64,000 nucleotides of DNA, from positions 1-64,000 of the forward strand of contig NZ_JBNNUK010000004.1 in the NCBI RefSeq assembly GCF_050279675.1, in the 5' to 3' direction. This DNA comes from Viridibacillus sp050279675 (GTDB lineage Bacteria > Bacillota > Bacilli > Bacillales_A > Planococcaceae). Below are positions 26,223 to 35,513 of this stretch, one piece after another. A program made the translations under genes and the position numbers. The notes beneath the pieces are model-generated. The model searched no databases. It was not told the DNA's origin and saw nothing but the letters and a program-made list of their open reading frames with translations. The first letter of the stretch is position 1. Each line of letters begins with the position of its first letter.

Positions 26223-27476
26223 TTATTCTTCCTTTTTATCATGTTCGATTGTCTTCTTTGTGATTGTTAATTTTACGATTCGATTATCGTCCATTTCATT
26301 TACAACTACATGCAAATTTTCATAATCGAATGATTCATTTTCTTCTGGAACATGAACGCATTGTTCCAGAACAAAACCACCTAATGTATCGTGAAGTTGT
26401 GGAATATCTACTTCAAAAACTCGATTTGCCTCGACAATTTCAAGACGACCATGACAAACAAGTTTAGCTTCTGTCACTTCATAAATGAGTGACTCCTCTT
26501 CCTCATCTGATTCATCCTCGATTTCTTGTCCAATCATTTCTTCTATTATATCTTCATGCGAAATAATCCCAAGTGTCCCACCATATTCATCAAGAACTAT
26601 AGCTAAATGCTTTTTCTTAGCCAGCATTAATTTAAATACTTTCTCTACATTGATATTCGAAACTACAAATAATGGTTCACGATCTATAAAATCATCAAGC
26701 GTTTTAGACGGATCTAATGTCCATTCAATAAATTTCTTCGAATAGAACATGCCAACAACATCATCCATGCTTTCATCGTAAACCGGATAACGAGTGAACG
26801 AATATTCCAAAATTGTATCGCGCACTTCTTCAAATGTTGAATGGATAGAAAGCCCAATAACCTCTGTTCTGTGTGTACCGAGTACATCAGATACATCTTT
26901 ATCTGGAAAATCCATTACACCTTTAAGTCGCTCTGATTCGTCAAAAGCAAATGTACCTTCTGTAGAAGCAATGTCTACCATCGTTCGAAGCTCTTCTTTA
27001 GTTAGTATGGCCTCTTTCACTGCTCCATTCGAAATGATTTGGATAAATATATTGGTAAAACTTTGGATAATCCATGTAATTGGGCGCAAAATTTGCACTA
27101 GCAATGCAATTATTGGAGCGACCATGTAAGCAATTTTATCCGCAAATGTTACAGCTATTGTTTTCGGAAGAACTTCTCCAAATATAATGATAATAACTGT
27201 CAAAATTGTAGTAGCTACCGAAAGTTGCCAACCATGTCGAAGTGCGATGATAGTTAAGAATGTTGGCAGTAGTATGTTCGCTATATTATTCCCGATTAAA
27301 ATTGTTGTAATCATGCGGTCCGGATGCGAAATGAGCAAAAACAGTTTTTCAGACATGCGATCTCCTTGTTCAGCACGCAACTGGACCTTCATCCTATTAA
27401 TAGCCGTTAACGCTGTTTCACTGCCTGAAAAGAAAAATGACGCCACCAAACATATGATTAAACCTATAAACTCCAA
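26223..27476 (-). CDS. CNNM/CorB-family (hemolysin C-like) transporter
   Basis: 417-aa protein. The N-terminal DUF21/CNNM membrane domain has about four helices (FFFSGSETALTAINR and GEVLPKTIAV). Two CBS domains follow (about 200-320, HRTEVIGLSIHSTFEEV and KKKHLAIVLDEYGGTLGIIS), then an acidic linker and a C-terminal CorC_HlyC domain. In Bacillus, members such as MpfA export magnesium; others are unassigned. Translation starts at TTG 27476 behind AGGAGGAAG. It is monocistronic with its own terminator. Confidence 0.88.
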   Translation of the reverse strand: MEFIGLIICLVASFFFSGSETALTAINRMKVQLRAEQGDRMSEKLFLLISHPDRMITTILIGNNIANILLPTFLTIIALRHGWQLSVATTILTVIIIIFGEVLPKTIAVTFADKIAYMVAPIIALLVQILRPITWIIQSFTNIFIQIISNGAVKEAILTKEELRTMVDIASTEGTFAFDESERLKGVMDFPDKDVSDVLGTHRTEVIGLSIHSTFEEVRDTILEYSFTRYPVYDESMDDVVGMFYSKKFIEWTLDPSKTLDDFIDREPLFVVSNINVEKVFKLMLAKKKHLAIVLDEYGGTLGIISHEDIIEEMIGQEIEDESDEEEESLIYEVTEAKLVCHGRLEIVEANRVFEVDIPQLHDTLGGFVLEQCVHVPEENESFDYENLHVVVNEMDDNRIVKLTITKKTIEHDKKEE

Positions 27477-27636
27477 CTAAACTTCCTCCTGTTAATAAAT
27501 GAATTCAGTACATTTTCATATAGATAATATACCATATTATTGATAATCGACCTCTTTTCATGTGTACCTTCCTAATTAATTTAAGGGATATGCTATAATT
27601 ACTCTATTATCAGATATTTTGAAATGAGGGATAATT

Positions 27637-29019
27637 ATGAATAGTATAGACCAATATTTCACTACTAAACGTGAGGTTCATTTGGAAGAATTAAAGCAGT
27701 TTTTATCTATTCCAAGTATCAGTTCTTTATCTGAACATAAAGAAGATATGAAGACGGCCGCTGCTTTTTTAGGCGATGCTATGAAAAAAGTCGGATTAGA
27801 AAACATCACTATTAATGAAACTGGGGGCCATCCCGCTGTCACTGCAGATTGGTTACACGCTGAAGGCAAACCAACCATTTTAGTATATGGTCACTATGAT
27901 GTACAACCTGTTGATCCTTTAAACTTATGGGATAGCGAGCCGTTTAAGCCTGAGATTCGCGACAATATTTTATATGCACGTGGTTCAAGTGACGATAAAG
28001 GTCAAGTGTTCATGCATATTAAAGTCATCGAAGCTTTAATGCAAATAAAAGGTGAGCTACCCGTGAACGTGAAATTTTTAATCGAAGGTGAAGAAGAAAT
28101 TGGTAGTAAAAACTTACCTGCATTCGTCGAGGAACATAAAGACTACCTAGCTGCAGATTTAGTTTTAATTTCAGACACAGGTCTTTACGCGCCTGGGAAA
28201 CCTGCTGTTTGCTATGCTTTACGTGGTTTAACAGGAGTACAAATAGATATTCGCGGAGCTAAAGGCGACCTTCATTCAGGACTTTATGGAGGCGGTGTAC
28301 AAAATCCAATACATTCCTTAGCTGATATTTTGGCATCCTTCCATGACGAACATGGCACTATTACAGTAGATGGCTTTTATGACAATGTTCTTCCTCTAAC
28401 GGACGAAGAACGTGCAGCATTTCGCGCTTTAGATTTTGACGAAGAAGGTATCAAAGAGGAAATTGGTGTGAAAGAATTATTCGGTGAAAAGGGCTACACT
28501 TATCTTGAACATACATGGGCGCGTCCAACACTAGAAGTAAACGGAGTTTTCGGTGGTTTCTCTGGCGAAGGTATTAAAACAGTTTTACCGGCAGAAGCCG
28601 GTGCAAAAATAACTTGTCGCCTTGTTCCTAATCAAGATCCTGAAGAAATTGTAGAAAAGCTACGAGCACATATCGCAGCGCACAAGCCAACTGGTGTTGA
28701 AATTACAGTTACTGACTTTGATAAAGGTAAACCATTCATTACACCAATGAATCATCCACTAATCCAAGCTGCTGGACGTTCTTACGAAAAAACATATAAC
28801 ACACCAACAGCATATATTCGTGGTGGCGGTTCAATTCCCATCGTCGCAGCTTTTGATGAGATTCTAGGAACTCCAGTAATCTTAATGGGTTTCGGACTTT
28901 CAAGCGAAAACTTCCATGCACCAAACGAACACTTCCATCTAGAAAACTACGACAAAGGACTCCGTGTTATCAGTGACTACTACTACGAAGTAGCAGCAAT
29001 TGATAAGGATACCCTATAA
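27637..29019 (+). CDS. M20-family dipeptidase
   Basis: 460-aa cytosolic metallopeptidase of the M20 family, with two zinc ions at the active site. Metal ligands are visible in order: His/Asp in VYGHYDVQPVD, Asp in ARGSSDDKGQ, the catalytic Glu pair in LIEGEEEIGS, Asp in LISDTGL and a final His in SSENFHAPNE. The insert from about residue 200 to 330 is the dimerisation domain. It hydrolyses dipeptides or acylated amino acids; the exact substrate is not readable. GAGGGATAATT precedes ATG 27637, with an extended -10 TGCTATAAT 40 bp further up. Confidence 0.87.
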   Translation: MNSIDQYFTTKREVHLEELKQFLSIPSISSLSEHKEDMKTAAAFLGDAMKKVGLENITINETGGHPAVTADWLHAEGKPTILVYGHYDVQPVDPLNLWDSEPFKPEIRDNILYARGSSDDKGQVFMHIKVIEALMQIKGELPVNVKFLIEGEEEIGSKNLPAFVEEHKDYLAADLVLISDTGLYAPGKPAVCYALRGLTGVQIDIRGAKGDLHSGLYGGGVQNPIHSLADILASFHDEHGTITVDGFYDNVLPLTDEERAAFRALDFDEEGIKEEIGVKELFGEKGYTYLEHTWARPTLEVNGVFGGFSGEGIKTVLPAEAGAKITCRLVPNQDPEEIVEKLRAHIAAHKPTGVEITVTDFDKGKPFITPMNHPLIQAAGRSYEKTYNTPTAYIRGGGSIPIVAAFDEILGTPVILMGFGLSSENFHAPNEHFHLENYDKGLRVISDYYYEVAAIDKDTL

Positions 29020-29038
29020 GTAAAAAAATATATTAATC

Positions 29039-29064
29039 CGCTCCTTTTAAAGGAGCGTTTTTTT
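29039..29064 (+). terminator. Terminator of the M20 dipeptidase gene
   Basis: CGCTCCTTT/AAAGGAGCG hairpin followed by seven T residues, just past the dipeptidase stop. Confidence 0.87.
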
Positions 29065-29108
29065 ATGTACAAAACTGATTTAAACTAGGATTTAGTGCTT
29101 AATTGATA

Positions 29109-29245
29109 CTACTCGAACTTCTATTTTGCATTGCTTGAGCTCACATTTAACCTACTCATCTCTTCTTTTGCACTACTCAGGCATCTATTTAACCTACTCA
29201 CCTACTCTTTTGATTCACTCATGCTCTCTTTTAACCTATTCACTA
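29109..29245 (-). repeat. Degenerate 21-bp periodic repeats (GAGTAG type)
   Basis: On the minus strand GAGTAG or a one-base variant recurs at 29241, 29220, 29199, 29178, 29157, about 29136 and 29114: steps of exactly 21 bp except one of 22. The rest of each unit is A-rich and loosely alternates GTTAAA and TGCAAAA. Because 21 is a multiple of three the stretch stays open in several frames and gives heptad-like nonsense peptides. The same type of repeat occurs at 34526-34615 in the opposite orientation. Not CRISPR-like: there are no spacers. Confidence 0.75.
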
Positions 29246-29259
29246 AACCCCTATCAAAG

Positions 29260-29296
29260 AAATCCCGCATACGTTTAGTTAACGCATGCGGGATTT
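29260..29296 (-). terminator. Terminator of the nitroreductase gene
   Basis: AAATCCCGCAT/ATGCGGGATTT stem with a 15-nt loop, 25 bp beyond the nitroreductase stop. Confidence 0.75.
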
Positions 29297-29321
29297 CTAA
29301 TGCTCTAGTTAATATTAAATT

Positions 29322-29894
29322 CTATTCGCCAAAAATCGTTACAATTTCACTTGCTGATTTACGTGGCTTTTCTTTTGGTACAAGGTCGTAGTAGCCGAAT
29401 TGTAACATGCTAATAATGCGTTCACCTGGTTTTGCACCCATTGGTTCACGGAATTTAGGATTATCTAGCCATGCAGGAGTTTTCCAGCATGCACCGATTC
29501 CTTTATCCCATGCAAGTAGTTGCATATTTTGTATGAAGCTACTTGCCGCAGCATAGTCTTCTAAACGTTCTTTTTGTCGTGCATCTTCAGGAACGACTAC
29601 AAATGCATAAGCACCCGGTAATGAGAATTTACTCATCTTACTTTGAAGCTCACCTTCAGAAAGATCTTTCCAATTTGGTACGGCAAATTCACGAATAAGG
29701 TCTTTTAATGGTTCTAACTCAGGACCACATGCCACTACTAATCGCCAAGGTTGACGGTTACCGTGATTAGGCGCCCATACTGCATCGTCAATTATCGACA
29801 TTAAATCTTCGCGATCAATTGGCTGACCATTGAACATTTTAATGGAACGACGTTGTGTAATTGCCTCTATTACTGTTAATGATTGTTCCTTCAT
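29322..29894 (-). CDS. Nitroreductase-family protein, YdjA-like
   Basis: 190-aa small flavin oxidoreductase. RRSIKMFNGQPID near the N-terminus and WAPNHGNRQPWRLVV form the FMN site. GIGACWKTPAWLDNPKFRE and a C-terminal FGYYDLVPKEKPRKSASEIV match the short YdjA-type branch, which has no long lid. Substrate unknown. GGAGTGATAGAA before ATG 29894 decides the start; the longer frame would start at a GTG within the site. It is monocistronic. Confidence 0.85.
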   Translation of the reverse strand: MKEQSLTVIEAITQRRSIKMFNGQPIDREDLMSIIDDAVWAPNHGNRQPWRLVVACGPELEPLKDLIREFAVPNWKDLSEGELQSKMSKFSLPGAYAFVVVPEDARQKERLEDYAAASSFIQNMQLLAWDKGIGACWKTPAWLDNPKFREPMGAKPGERIISMLQFGYYDLVPKEKPRKSASEIVTIFGE

Positions 29895-30031
29895 TTCTAT
29901 CACTCCTACTCTGCAAATCTTTACAATTTTGCAGTAAGTTTCATCATACGAGTTATGTATGCATCACTATCCACCATACCATACTCATAAAAAAAAACAA
30001 AAAATGATGAAAGAAATCCCTATCATTTTTA

Positions 30032-31852
30032 TTATAAAAAATTCGTTTGATTGCGTCCGTTATTTTTTGACTGATAAAGTGCTTGGTCTGCTGCTTCGAT
30101 AAAATCACTTACTGTTTCAAATGAATGCATAAATGTCGTAGTGCCACCGATGCTAATGGTTACAAATCGTAGATCACTTCTACCATTATGTTCAAATTTA
30201 GCATTTTCAACTGAACTGCGTATTTTCTCAGCAAGTACCCTTGCCTCCACTTCACCCATTTCTCGAATAACAATTGCGAATTCTTCTCCACCATAACGAG
30301 AAATTACGCCTTGGTCAGCCATGACATCTTTTATTATATTCACCGTCTGGCAAATAAGATCGTCACCTTTTAGATGTCCATATGTATCGTTATATTTTTT
30401 GAATTCATCAATATCAATCATAAGTAATGTTAGCGGCCACTTATCTTTGTAACTTTCTTGGAAACGCATTGGTAGTCGGTCTTCAAAATAGCGCCGATTA
30501 TTAATGCCTGTTAAGCCATCTAATTCAGTCAGTTGCTTCAATTGCTCATTTTTCACCTGTAGTTCATATGTTCTTTCGTGAATCTTTTTATCAAGTGATG
30601 TATTTAACGTCATTAATTCCTTGCCAAGTAATTCAGTTTCATGGAAATTCCTTGCATAGTTGCGACTTAAATTAAATGCCTGCAAAATGACATAGAAGAA
30701 AAATCCGTAAGTTGAAAGCATGAGTGTATCTATTAAACCCTTTGCAAACAAATAATCGTTTACCACCGTTATAAAAAACAATAAATTCGCTACTAAGTTC
30801 ATTAGAGCAGTAGGTCTTTTGTTAACAAAAGCTTTCACTAATATTATTATTATGAAAATCATAAGTATAAAAGCAAGGAAAAAAACATCAAAGAATAGGG
30901 GTTTAAAAAAGCTCGGTGGCGTCACCCAAGTTAGTATTAATAGTGGCATGATTATTGCCATAACTATATAAACGGTCTTCTTCCCCGCTTCTCTTGGAAA
31001 TAGTTGCGAAATAAAGGCTATATATATAAGGACCGAACCGTAGATTAAAGTGTGTTCAATTCGCTTTAGTAAAAACCAAGACAAATGTGAGAACTGCATT
31101 TGTAAAAGCATTGGCCCTACGAAAAGTGAACGCACCGCTATGAATAGACTCAACAAGCCAAAGTAAAGGACAGATCGTTCGGCTTTCCTATATAAAAATA
31201 CAATTATATGGTATATCCCTATAATAATTATACTGCCATTCATAAATAACAGAGCTGCTTGTCTATCTGAATGATAATTGACTATAGCATCTGCTTGCCC
31301 AAATAAAATCTCTTCACTTGGTCCACCAACACTGTCTTCAAAATTAGATACCTGCAAAACGACTAAAACCTTTTCAGAGTTAGGAACAAAATAGCCAATT
31401 CTAGGTGTCATTGAAGGAGCTGATGTATCTTTCGAAGTACCAACAGAACCACTTGATGAGATGGGTATACCATCGACAAACAAAGTATAGGCGCTTGATT
31501 GAAAACGAGTAGAAATAGCAAAAGTATGACCAATCTGCTCTTTAGGAATTTTCACATAGAGAGCAAATGTTGCATAGTCTTTTATATTCCTTAAAGGGTC
31601 ATTCCAAGTGCTTGATAAATATTCTTTATCAACATTTGATGTTTTCATCCTCTTCTCAATTTCTCTATTAGATAGTAGTTCATGAGTAAAAAATAACCAT
31701 TCGCCTCGTAATGGAATGACAGAACTCTCTGCTATATCTGTATGATTGAGTACTAATAAGCCGTGTTTGATTTGGGCATTAGTTTCAAAATTGACTAATG
31801 TACAGCCACTGAGGATGAATACAAATAGTAGTAATGCACTTATCTTTCTCAA
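30032..31852 (-). CDS. Membrane diguanylate cyclase with 7TM-DISM sensor
   Basis: 606-aa protein. N-terminal signal with a possible lipobox (ILSGC), then an extracellular galactose-binding-like 7TMR-DISM domain (about 40-195), seven membrane helices (about 200-395), a short coiled coil (LNTSLDKKIHERTYELQVK) and a GGDEF domain (about 440-606). The active-site motif RYGGEEF is intact and TLLMIDIDEFKKYND carries the metal-binding Asp, so it should make c-di-GMP. The usual RxxD inhibitory site before it is replaced by DQGV, so product inhibition may be absent. It starts at TTG 31852 behind GGAGGAG, divergent from plsY. Confidence 0.88.
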   Translation of the reverse strand: MRKISALLLFVFILSGCTLVNFETNAQIKHGLLVLNHTDIAESSVIPLRGEWLFFTHELLSNREIEKRMKTSNVDKEYLSSTWNDPLRNIKDYATFALYVKIPKEQIGHTFAISTRFQSSAYTLFVDGIPISSSGSVGTSKDTSAPSMTPRIGYFVPNSEKVLVVLQVSNFEDSVGGPSEEILFGQADAIVNYHSDRQAALLFMNGSIIIIGIYHIIVFLYRKAERSVLYFGLLSLFIAVRSLFVGPMLLQMQFSHLSWFLLKRIEHTLIYGSVLIYIAFISQLFPREAGKKTVYIVMAIIMPLLILTWVTPPSFFKPLFFDVFFLAFILMIFIIIILVKAFVNKRPTALMNLVANLLFFITVVNDYLFAKGLIDTLMLSTYGFFFYVILQAFNLSRNYARNFHETELLGKELMTLNTSLDKKIHERTYELQVKNEQLKQLTELDGLTGINNRRYFEDRLPMRFQESYKDKWPLTLLMIDIDEFKKYNDTYGHLKGDDLICQTVNIIKDVMADQGVISRYGGEEFAIVIREMGEVEARVLAEKIRSSVENAKFEHNGRSDLRFVTISIGGTTTFMHSFETVSDFIEAADQALYQSKNNGRNQTNFL

Positions 31853-31948
31853 TTGTACTCCTCCAAAAATTTGATAATCGGTTAAAAAAGGGTTGTTTTC
31901 ATAGTTATTTTTCCTACATACTGTATAAAAGAGTCTGGAGGATTTTGT

Positions 31949-32533
31949 ATGTCTTATTTGACGATTTGTTATTGGCTAGTGAGTTACTTCGCCGGTACAT
32001 TCCTGACTGCATGGTGGGTTGGCAAATGGCGAAATATCGATTTACGTGAGCATCGTAGTGGGAATTTAGGTGCTAGAAATGCTGGTGCAGTTATTGGTAA
32101 ATCCGCATTTTTACTCACTTCAATTGGTGATGGTAGCAAAGGGTTACTCATTGTTCTACTTGGCTACTTACTGAACGAGACAGAATTATCAATTGCAGTT
32201 GCTGGTGCCCTTGTCATTATCGGGCATTTATTTCCTTTTTGGTTAAAAGGAAAAGGTGGTAAAGGTATTGCAACTTTTGTCGGAGTTACACTTGCTTTTA
32301 ATCCTCTATTATTTTTAGCTTTTGTTGTTGGATTTTTAATTCCAATTCCTTTCCTAAAAAGCGCAACACTAAGTATGCTTTTGGGTTATGTATGTTATAT
32401 TGGATCGATTATTTACAGCGGATGTTTACCAGTTGCGTGGCCAATCGTTCTTATTATTCTAATCATAGTTTACAAACATCGCTTTGACATTATCGAGTCC
32501 TATCAAGAAAAAGCTTGGAAATCGAAAAAATAA
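31949..32533 (+). CDS. Glycerol-3-phosphate acyltransferase PlsY family
   Basis: 194-aa polytopic membrane enzyme with about five helices. The three PlsY motifs are recognisable: SGNLGARNAGAVIGK, GHLFPFWLKGKGGKGIATF and a C-terminal VYKHRFDI. PlsY acylates glycerol-3-phosphate from acyl-phosphate, the first step of phospholipid synthesis. The motif SGNLGARN differs slightly from the commoner SGNIGATN, so this may be a paralogue. CTGGAGG precedes ATG 31949. Confidence 0.8.
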   Translation: MSYLTICYWLVSYFAGTFLTAWWVGKWRNIDLREHRSGNLGARNAGAVIGKSAFLLTSIGDGSKGLLIVLLGYLLNETELSIAVAGALVIIGHLFPFWLKGKGGKGIATFVGVTLAFNPLLFLAFVVGFLIPIPFLKSATLSMLLGYVCYIGSIIYSGCLPVAWPIVLIILIIVYKHRFDIIESYQEKAWKSKK

Positions 32534-32580
32534 TAAAAAAATCAACATTTTAATATTCCGTTTTTATGAAAACACAGCAA

Positions 32581-32612
32581 ACCCGACCTATTATCCATTG
32601 AATAGGTCGGGT
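32581..32612. terminator. Terminator between plsY and the amidase gene
   Basis: ACCCGACCTATT/AATAGGTCGGGT stem with an 8-nt loop between convergent genes; it could serve both, though the T-runs are short. Confidence 0.75.
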
Positions 32613-32618
32613 ACTTTA

Positions 32619-33118
32619 TTATATTGGTAATATAACATCTTCTATGTGAAAAAAGTAGTATTTCATATTCGGCGTATAAGCAGTTGAGTCTTTATATTCC
32701 CATGGTCGATGAAAGCTATTGGTTGTGTGGGCATTCACTAGAGGTTCACCATCTTCAAAACTTGTAACGATGACAGAATGATCTATTCTTCCATCACCTT
32801 GGAAATCGAAAAAAATAAGATCTCCTAGCTCTAAGTCATAGGCAGTTGCAACTCGCTTTCCCCTCAGTCCCTTCTTTGAAGTTTCTAAATACCATCGCAA
32901 TGAATGCGATGTACTCCAACTAAAACTCCAATTACCTCCTTTTAGCCACCAGCCCTCCGATCGGTTTGGCGATCCCCACATCGGTCCACCGCCTGCAAAA
33001 AGACATTGCGATATATAATTCGTACAATCCACATCAAATCGCGGAAATGCTGGATTGTAGCTGTCCCACCATTTATCGGCGTAAGCGACAGCTGCTTGTC
33101 GATTGTAAACCGCTCCAT
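32619..33118 (-). pseudogene. Amidase_6-type gene with a frameshift near its 5' end
   Basis: A strong start signal AAGGAGGTG-TG-ATG is at 33118, but that frame (MERF...) does not continue as the conserved protein. From TAC at 33107 another frame reads YNRQAAVAYADKWW, DSYNPAFPRF and VDCTNYISQC, then RIDHSVIVTSF and NAHTTNSF to the stop at 32619: an Amidase_6 domain with its Cys and His motifs intact. Removing two T residues from the TTT run joins ATG to this frame as MERYNRQ. No start codon opens the conserved frame before the catalytic Cys region. So this is a pseudogene by a 2-nt insertion, a sequencing error, or slippage. Confidence 0.72.
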
Positions 33119-33414
33119 CACACCTCCTTACTCATTTATATGCACTGCTATTGTTGATTATTTCTGTTATTTCAAAATATTGCATTTATAGTCGTTTTGT
33201 CATTTTAAGTCGTATTTCAGAAATTTATCTATTAATTAAGAACCTCAAATTATTACTCACTTTATTACATTTCTATGATATTTGTCAGTGCCTTTACATT
33301 TATACAACAATTTCAATATTCCTTATTTGAATCGCCCAATATAAGTCAAAAATTTGGTACAATGAAAACAACTAATTTGTTTCTCCTATTTTACGTTTGA
33401 AAGGGTGTTCGAAA

Positions 33415-34437
33415 TTGACACAGCACGCAGAAAAAGAAATTGTTGAGTCGACATTATTATGTGACAAGAAGGGTAATCTAAATCCCGCTGCCATAGGATT
33501 CGCTCGAAAACCGATTATCAATAGTAATTTGAAAGGCCATTTCATGCGTAAAAAGAAATGGAATTATTGGTGTGTTTTCGGAGATGAAATTATGTTCTCT
33601 GCAACTATTAGCCATTTAGATTATGCTGCTGTTTGTTTCGTCTACTTCTTAGATTACGAAACTCAACGTTACTTTGAAAAGACAATCACCATCCCCTTAG
33701 GCAATAAAGTAAAAATGCCTACAAACGTATTAGAAACTGTAAATTTTAATCACGATGATATGAAAATCCAACTGCTATACGCGCAAAATGAAACACAAAT
33801 GACTGTCACTATCCCTGATTTTGATGGTGATTTACTGCATGCTGACTTAACAATCAAACACCCTGTAAACGACGACTCTCTCAATGTGGTCATCCCTTGG
33901 AATCGCCAAACATTCCAATTTACTGGGAAACATCATTCATTACCAACTAACGGTTACGTTAAAATAGGAGAAAAACGTTATAATTTTCAAGAAGAAGAGT
34001 GCTACGCCGTACTTGATTACGGTCGTGGCATTTGGCCACGTGAAGCAACTTGGAACTGGGCTATGGCTTCCCAAAAATGTAGAGGGCACCGAATCGGTCT
34101 AAACTTAGGTGGCCAATGGACAGATGGCACCGGCATGACGGAAAATGCAATATTCCTAGATGGCAAAATGACTAAAATCCATGAAGATGTCATTTTCGAA
34201 TACAATGTAAAAGATTTTATGCAACCTTGGCATATTAAATCTAAATTCACGGATGATGTTCAACTTACATTCACACCTTTCTTTGAACGTATCGCTACAA
34301 CAAACGCCAAAGTTATCAAATCCGAAGTGCATCAAATGGTTGGCTATTTCAACGGTCGCGTTCGATTAGACAGTGGTTGTTACTTACCTATCCAACAATT
34401 ACTCGGCACTGCCGAAGAACATTTAGCTAAATGGTAA
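33415..34437 (+). CDS. DUF2804 domain protein
   Basis: About 340-aa protein matching the DUF2804 family as I know it: FARKPIINSNLKGHFMRKKKWNYW near the N-terminus, ECYAVLDYGRGIWPREATWNWA in the middle, and RIGLNLGGQWTDGTGMTENA. It is predicted as an all-beta, lipocalin-like carbohydrate- or lipid-binding fold; function unknown. The most likely start is TTG 33415, about 7 nt after GAAAGGGTG; the open frame extends six codons further. An extended -10 (TGGTACAAT) about 60 bp upstream is the only promoter-like signal in 33119-33414. Confidence 0.82.
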   Translation: MTQHAEKEIVESTLLCDKKGNLNPAAIGFARKPIINSNLKGHFMRKKKWNYWCVFGDEIMFSATISHLDYAAVCFVYFLDYETQRYFEKTITIPLGNKVKMPTNVLETVNFNHDDMKIQLLYAQNETQMTVTIPDFDGDLLHADLTIKHPVNDDSLNVVIPWNRQTFQFTGKHHSLPTNGYVKIGEKRYNFQEEECYAVLDYGRGIWPREATWNWAMASQKCRGHRIGLNLGGQWTDGTGMTENAIFLDGKMTKIHEDVIFEYNVKDFMQPWHIKSKFTDDVQLTFTPFFERIATTNAKVIKSEVHQMVGYFNGRVRLDSGCYLPIQQLLGTAEEHLAKW

Positions 34438-34476
34438 AAAGGACAGCCTCTGATTTGATTGAGAGGCTGTCCTTTT
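34437..34476 (+). terminator. Terminator of the DUF2804 gene
   Basis: 15-bp stem AAAAGGACAGCCTCT/AGAGGCTGTCCTTTT, directly after the stop codon. Confidence 0.88.
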
Positions 34477-34525
34477 ATCTTGGGGCTTGTTAAAAATGTG
34501 GTCGTTGGGGAGAATAGATTTTTTT

Positions 34526-34615
34526 GAGTAGCACTGGTCTCTTCGAGTAGTGATAGTCCCTTCTCGAGTAGCGATAATCCCATCCCGAGCAGCAATAATC
34601 TCGCTCCGAATATCC
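34526..34615 (+). repeat. Degenerate 21-bp periodic repeats, second locus
   Basis: GAGTAG or variants at 34526, 34545, 34566, 34587 and 34608; after the first step of 19 all spacings are 21 bp. Units look like GAGTAGCGATAATCCCATCCC. It is the same class as at 29109-29245 but on the plus strand and richer in C. It lies between the DUF2804 terminator and the end of the GDPD gene. Heptad-like translations in other frames are artefacts. Confidence 0.7.
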
Positions 34616-34616
34616 C

Positions 34617-35339
34617 TTAACCAACCCTTCCATGCAAATAGAGTTTCTCCGGAAAATCTGTAAAAACGGCTTCGACTCCAAGTTTTTTCATCGAATCATA
34701 ATCTTCTTTTGTATTCACTGTATAGACACGTACGATATTACCTCGTTCAATCGCTGTTTTAACAGCTTCTCGTTTAGCCGCTACTAGTGAAACATGTAAT
34801 GCATCTGTACCTATCATTACACCGTACTCATGTAGATTTACTAATATCTTCATGAATAATGCCCCTACTTCGTTCTGAGGTGCCTTTTTTAATACTCGCT
34901 CCACCATTTCATGATCGAATGATGAAAAGACAACTCGATCCAACATGTCATTTTCTTTGAGCATTGTTATTACTTCATCTTCTATCCCCTGATACACAAA
35001 GACATCCGTTTTCAATTCAATATTAATCATATGATGAGTCGTTCTGAAAATATCCAATACTTCTTGTAGCGTTGGAATCTTCTCACCAGCAAATTGCTCC
35101 CCTTTCCATGACCCAAAATCATATGAACGTAATTCTTCAAAGGTCATATCACGGATATAGCCTTCTCCGTTTGAAGTACGATTAATACGTTCATCATGAT
35201 TGATTACGAGAACGCCATCTTTTGTACGTTGGACATCTAATTCAACACCATAAATCGGTAATCTTGCAGCTTCACGGAAAGAGCATATTGTATTTTCAGG
35301 GAAATCACCTGAAGCTCCACGATGTGCAAATATTTTCAT
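34617..35339 (-). CDS. Glycerophosphodiester phosphodiesterase
   Basis: 240-aa cytoplasmic TIM-barrel enzyme. It hydrolyses glycerophosphodiesters to glycerol-3-phosphate and an alcohol. Catalytic pair and metal ligands: FAHRGASGDFPENT at the N-terminus, GVELDVQRTKDGVLVINHDE (about 30-50), NIELKTD near 110 and the closing VYTVNTKEDYDSMKKLGVEAVFTD barrel strands. There is no signal peptide, unlike secreted GlpQ. TTGGAGG precedes ATG 35339. It is monocistronic. Confidence 0.92.
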   Translation of the reverse strand: MKIFAHRGASGDFPENTICSFREAARLPIYGVELDVQRTKDGVLVINHDERINRTSNGEGYIRDMTFEELRSYDFGSWKGEQFAGEKIPTLQEVLDIFRTTHHMINIELKTDVFVYQGIEDEVITMLKENDMLDRVVFSSFDHEMVERVLKKAPQNEVGALFMKILVNLHEYGVMIGTDALHVSLVAAKREAVKTAIERGNIVRVYTVNTKEDYDSMKKLGVEAVFTDFPEKLYLHGRVG

Positions 35340-35513
35340 TAATTATTTCCTCCAAAAATTTATTGTTAACTTTATGCTATACTTTATAAAATTTCCAGAC
35401 AATTGAAAAACTTTTACTTGTACTCTCTGAATTCATGTAGTAATATTTATCATTGCTATCAAAACCCCAACATCTTCAACAGGACGCAAAATTGCCAAAT
35501 TGGAGGACTGTAA

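Noticed and set aside
29131..29391. 86-codon frame with heptad-like peptide
   Set aside because: Generated by the 21-bp periodic repeats and runs over the nitroreductase terminator and 3' end.
34380..34681. Two overlapping minus-strand frames with GLSLLEK- or DYRYSRR-like heptads
   Set aside because: Both are translations of the 21-bp repeats; they overlap real genes at the ends and have no start signals.
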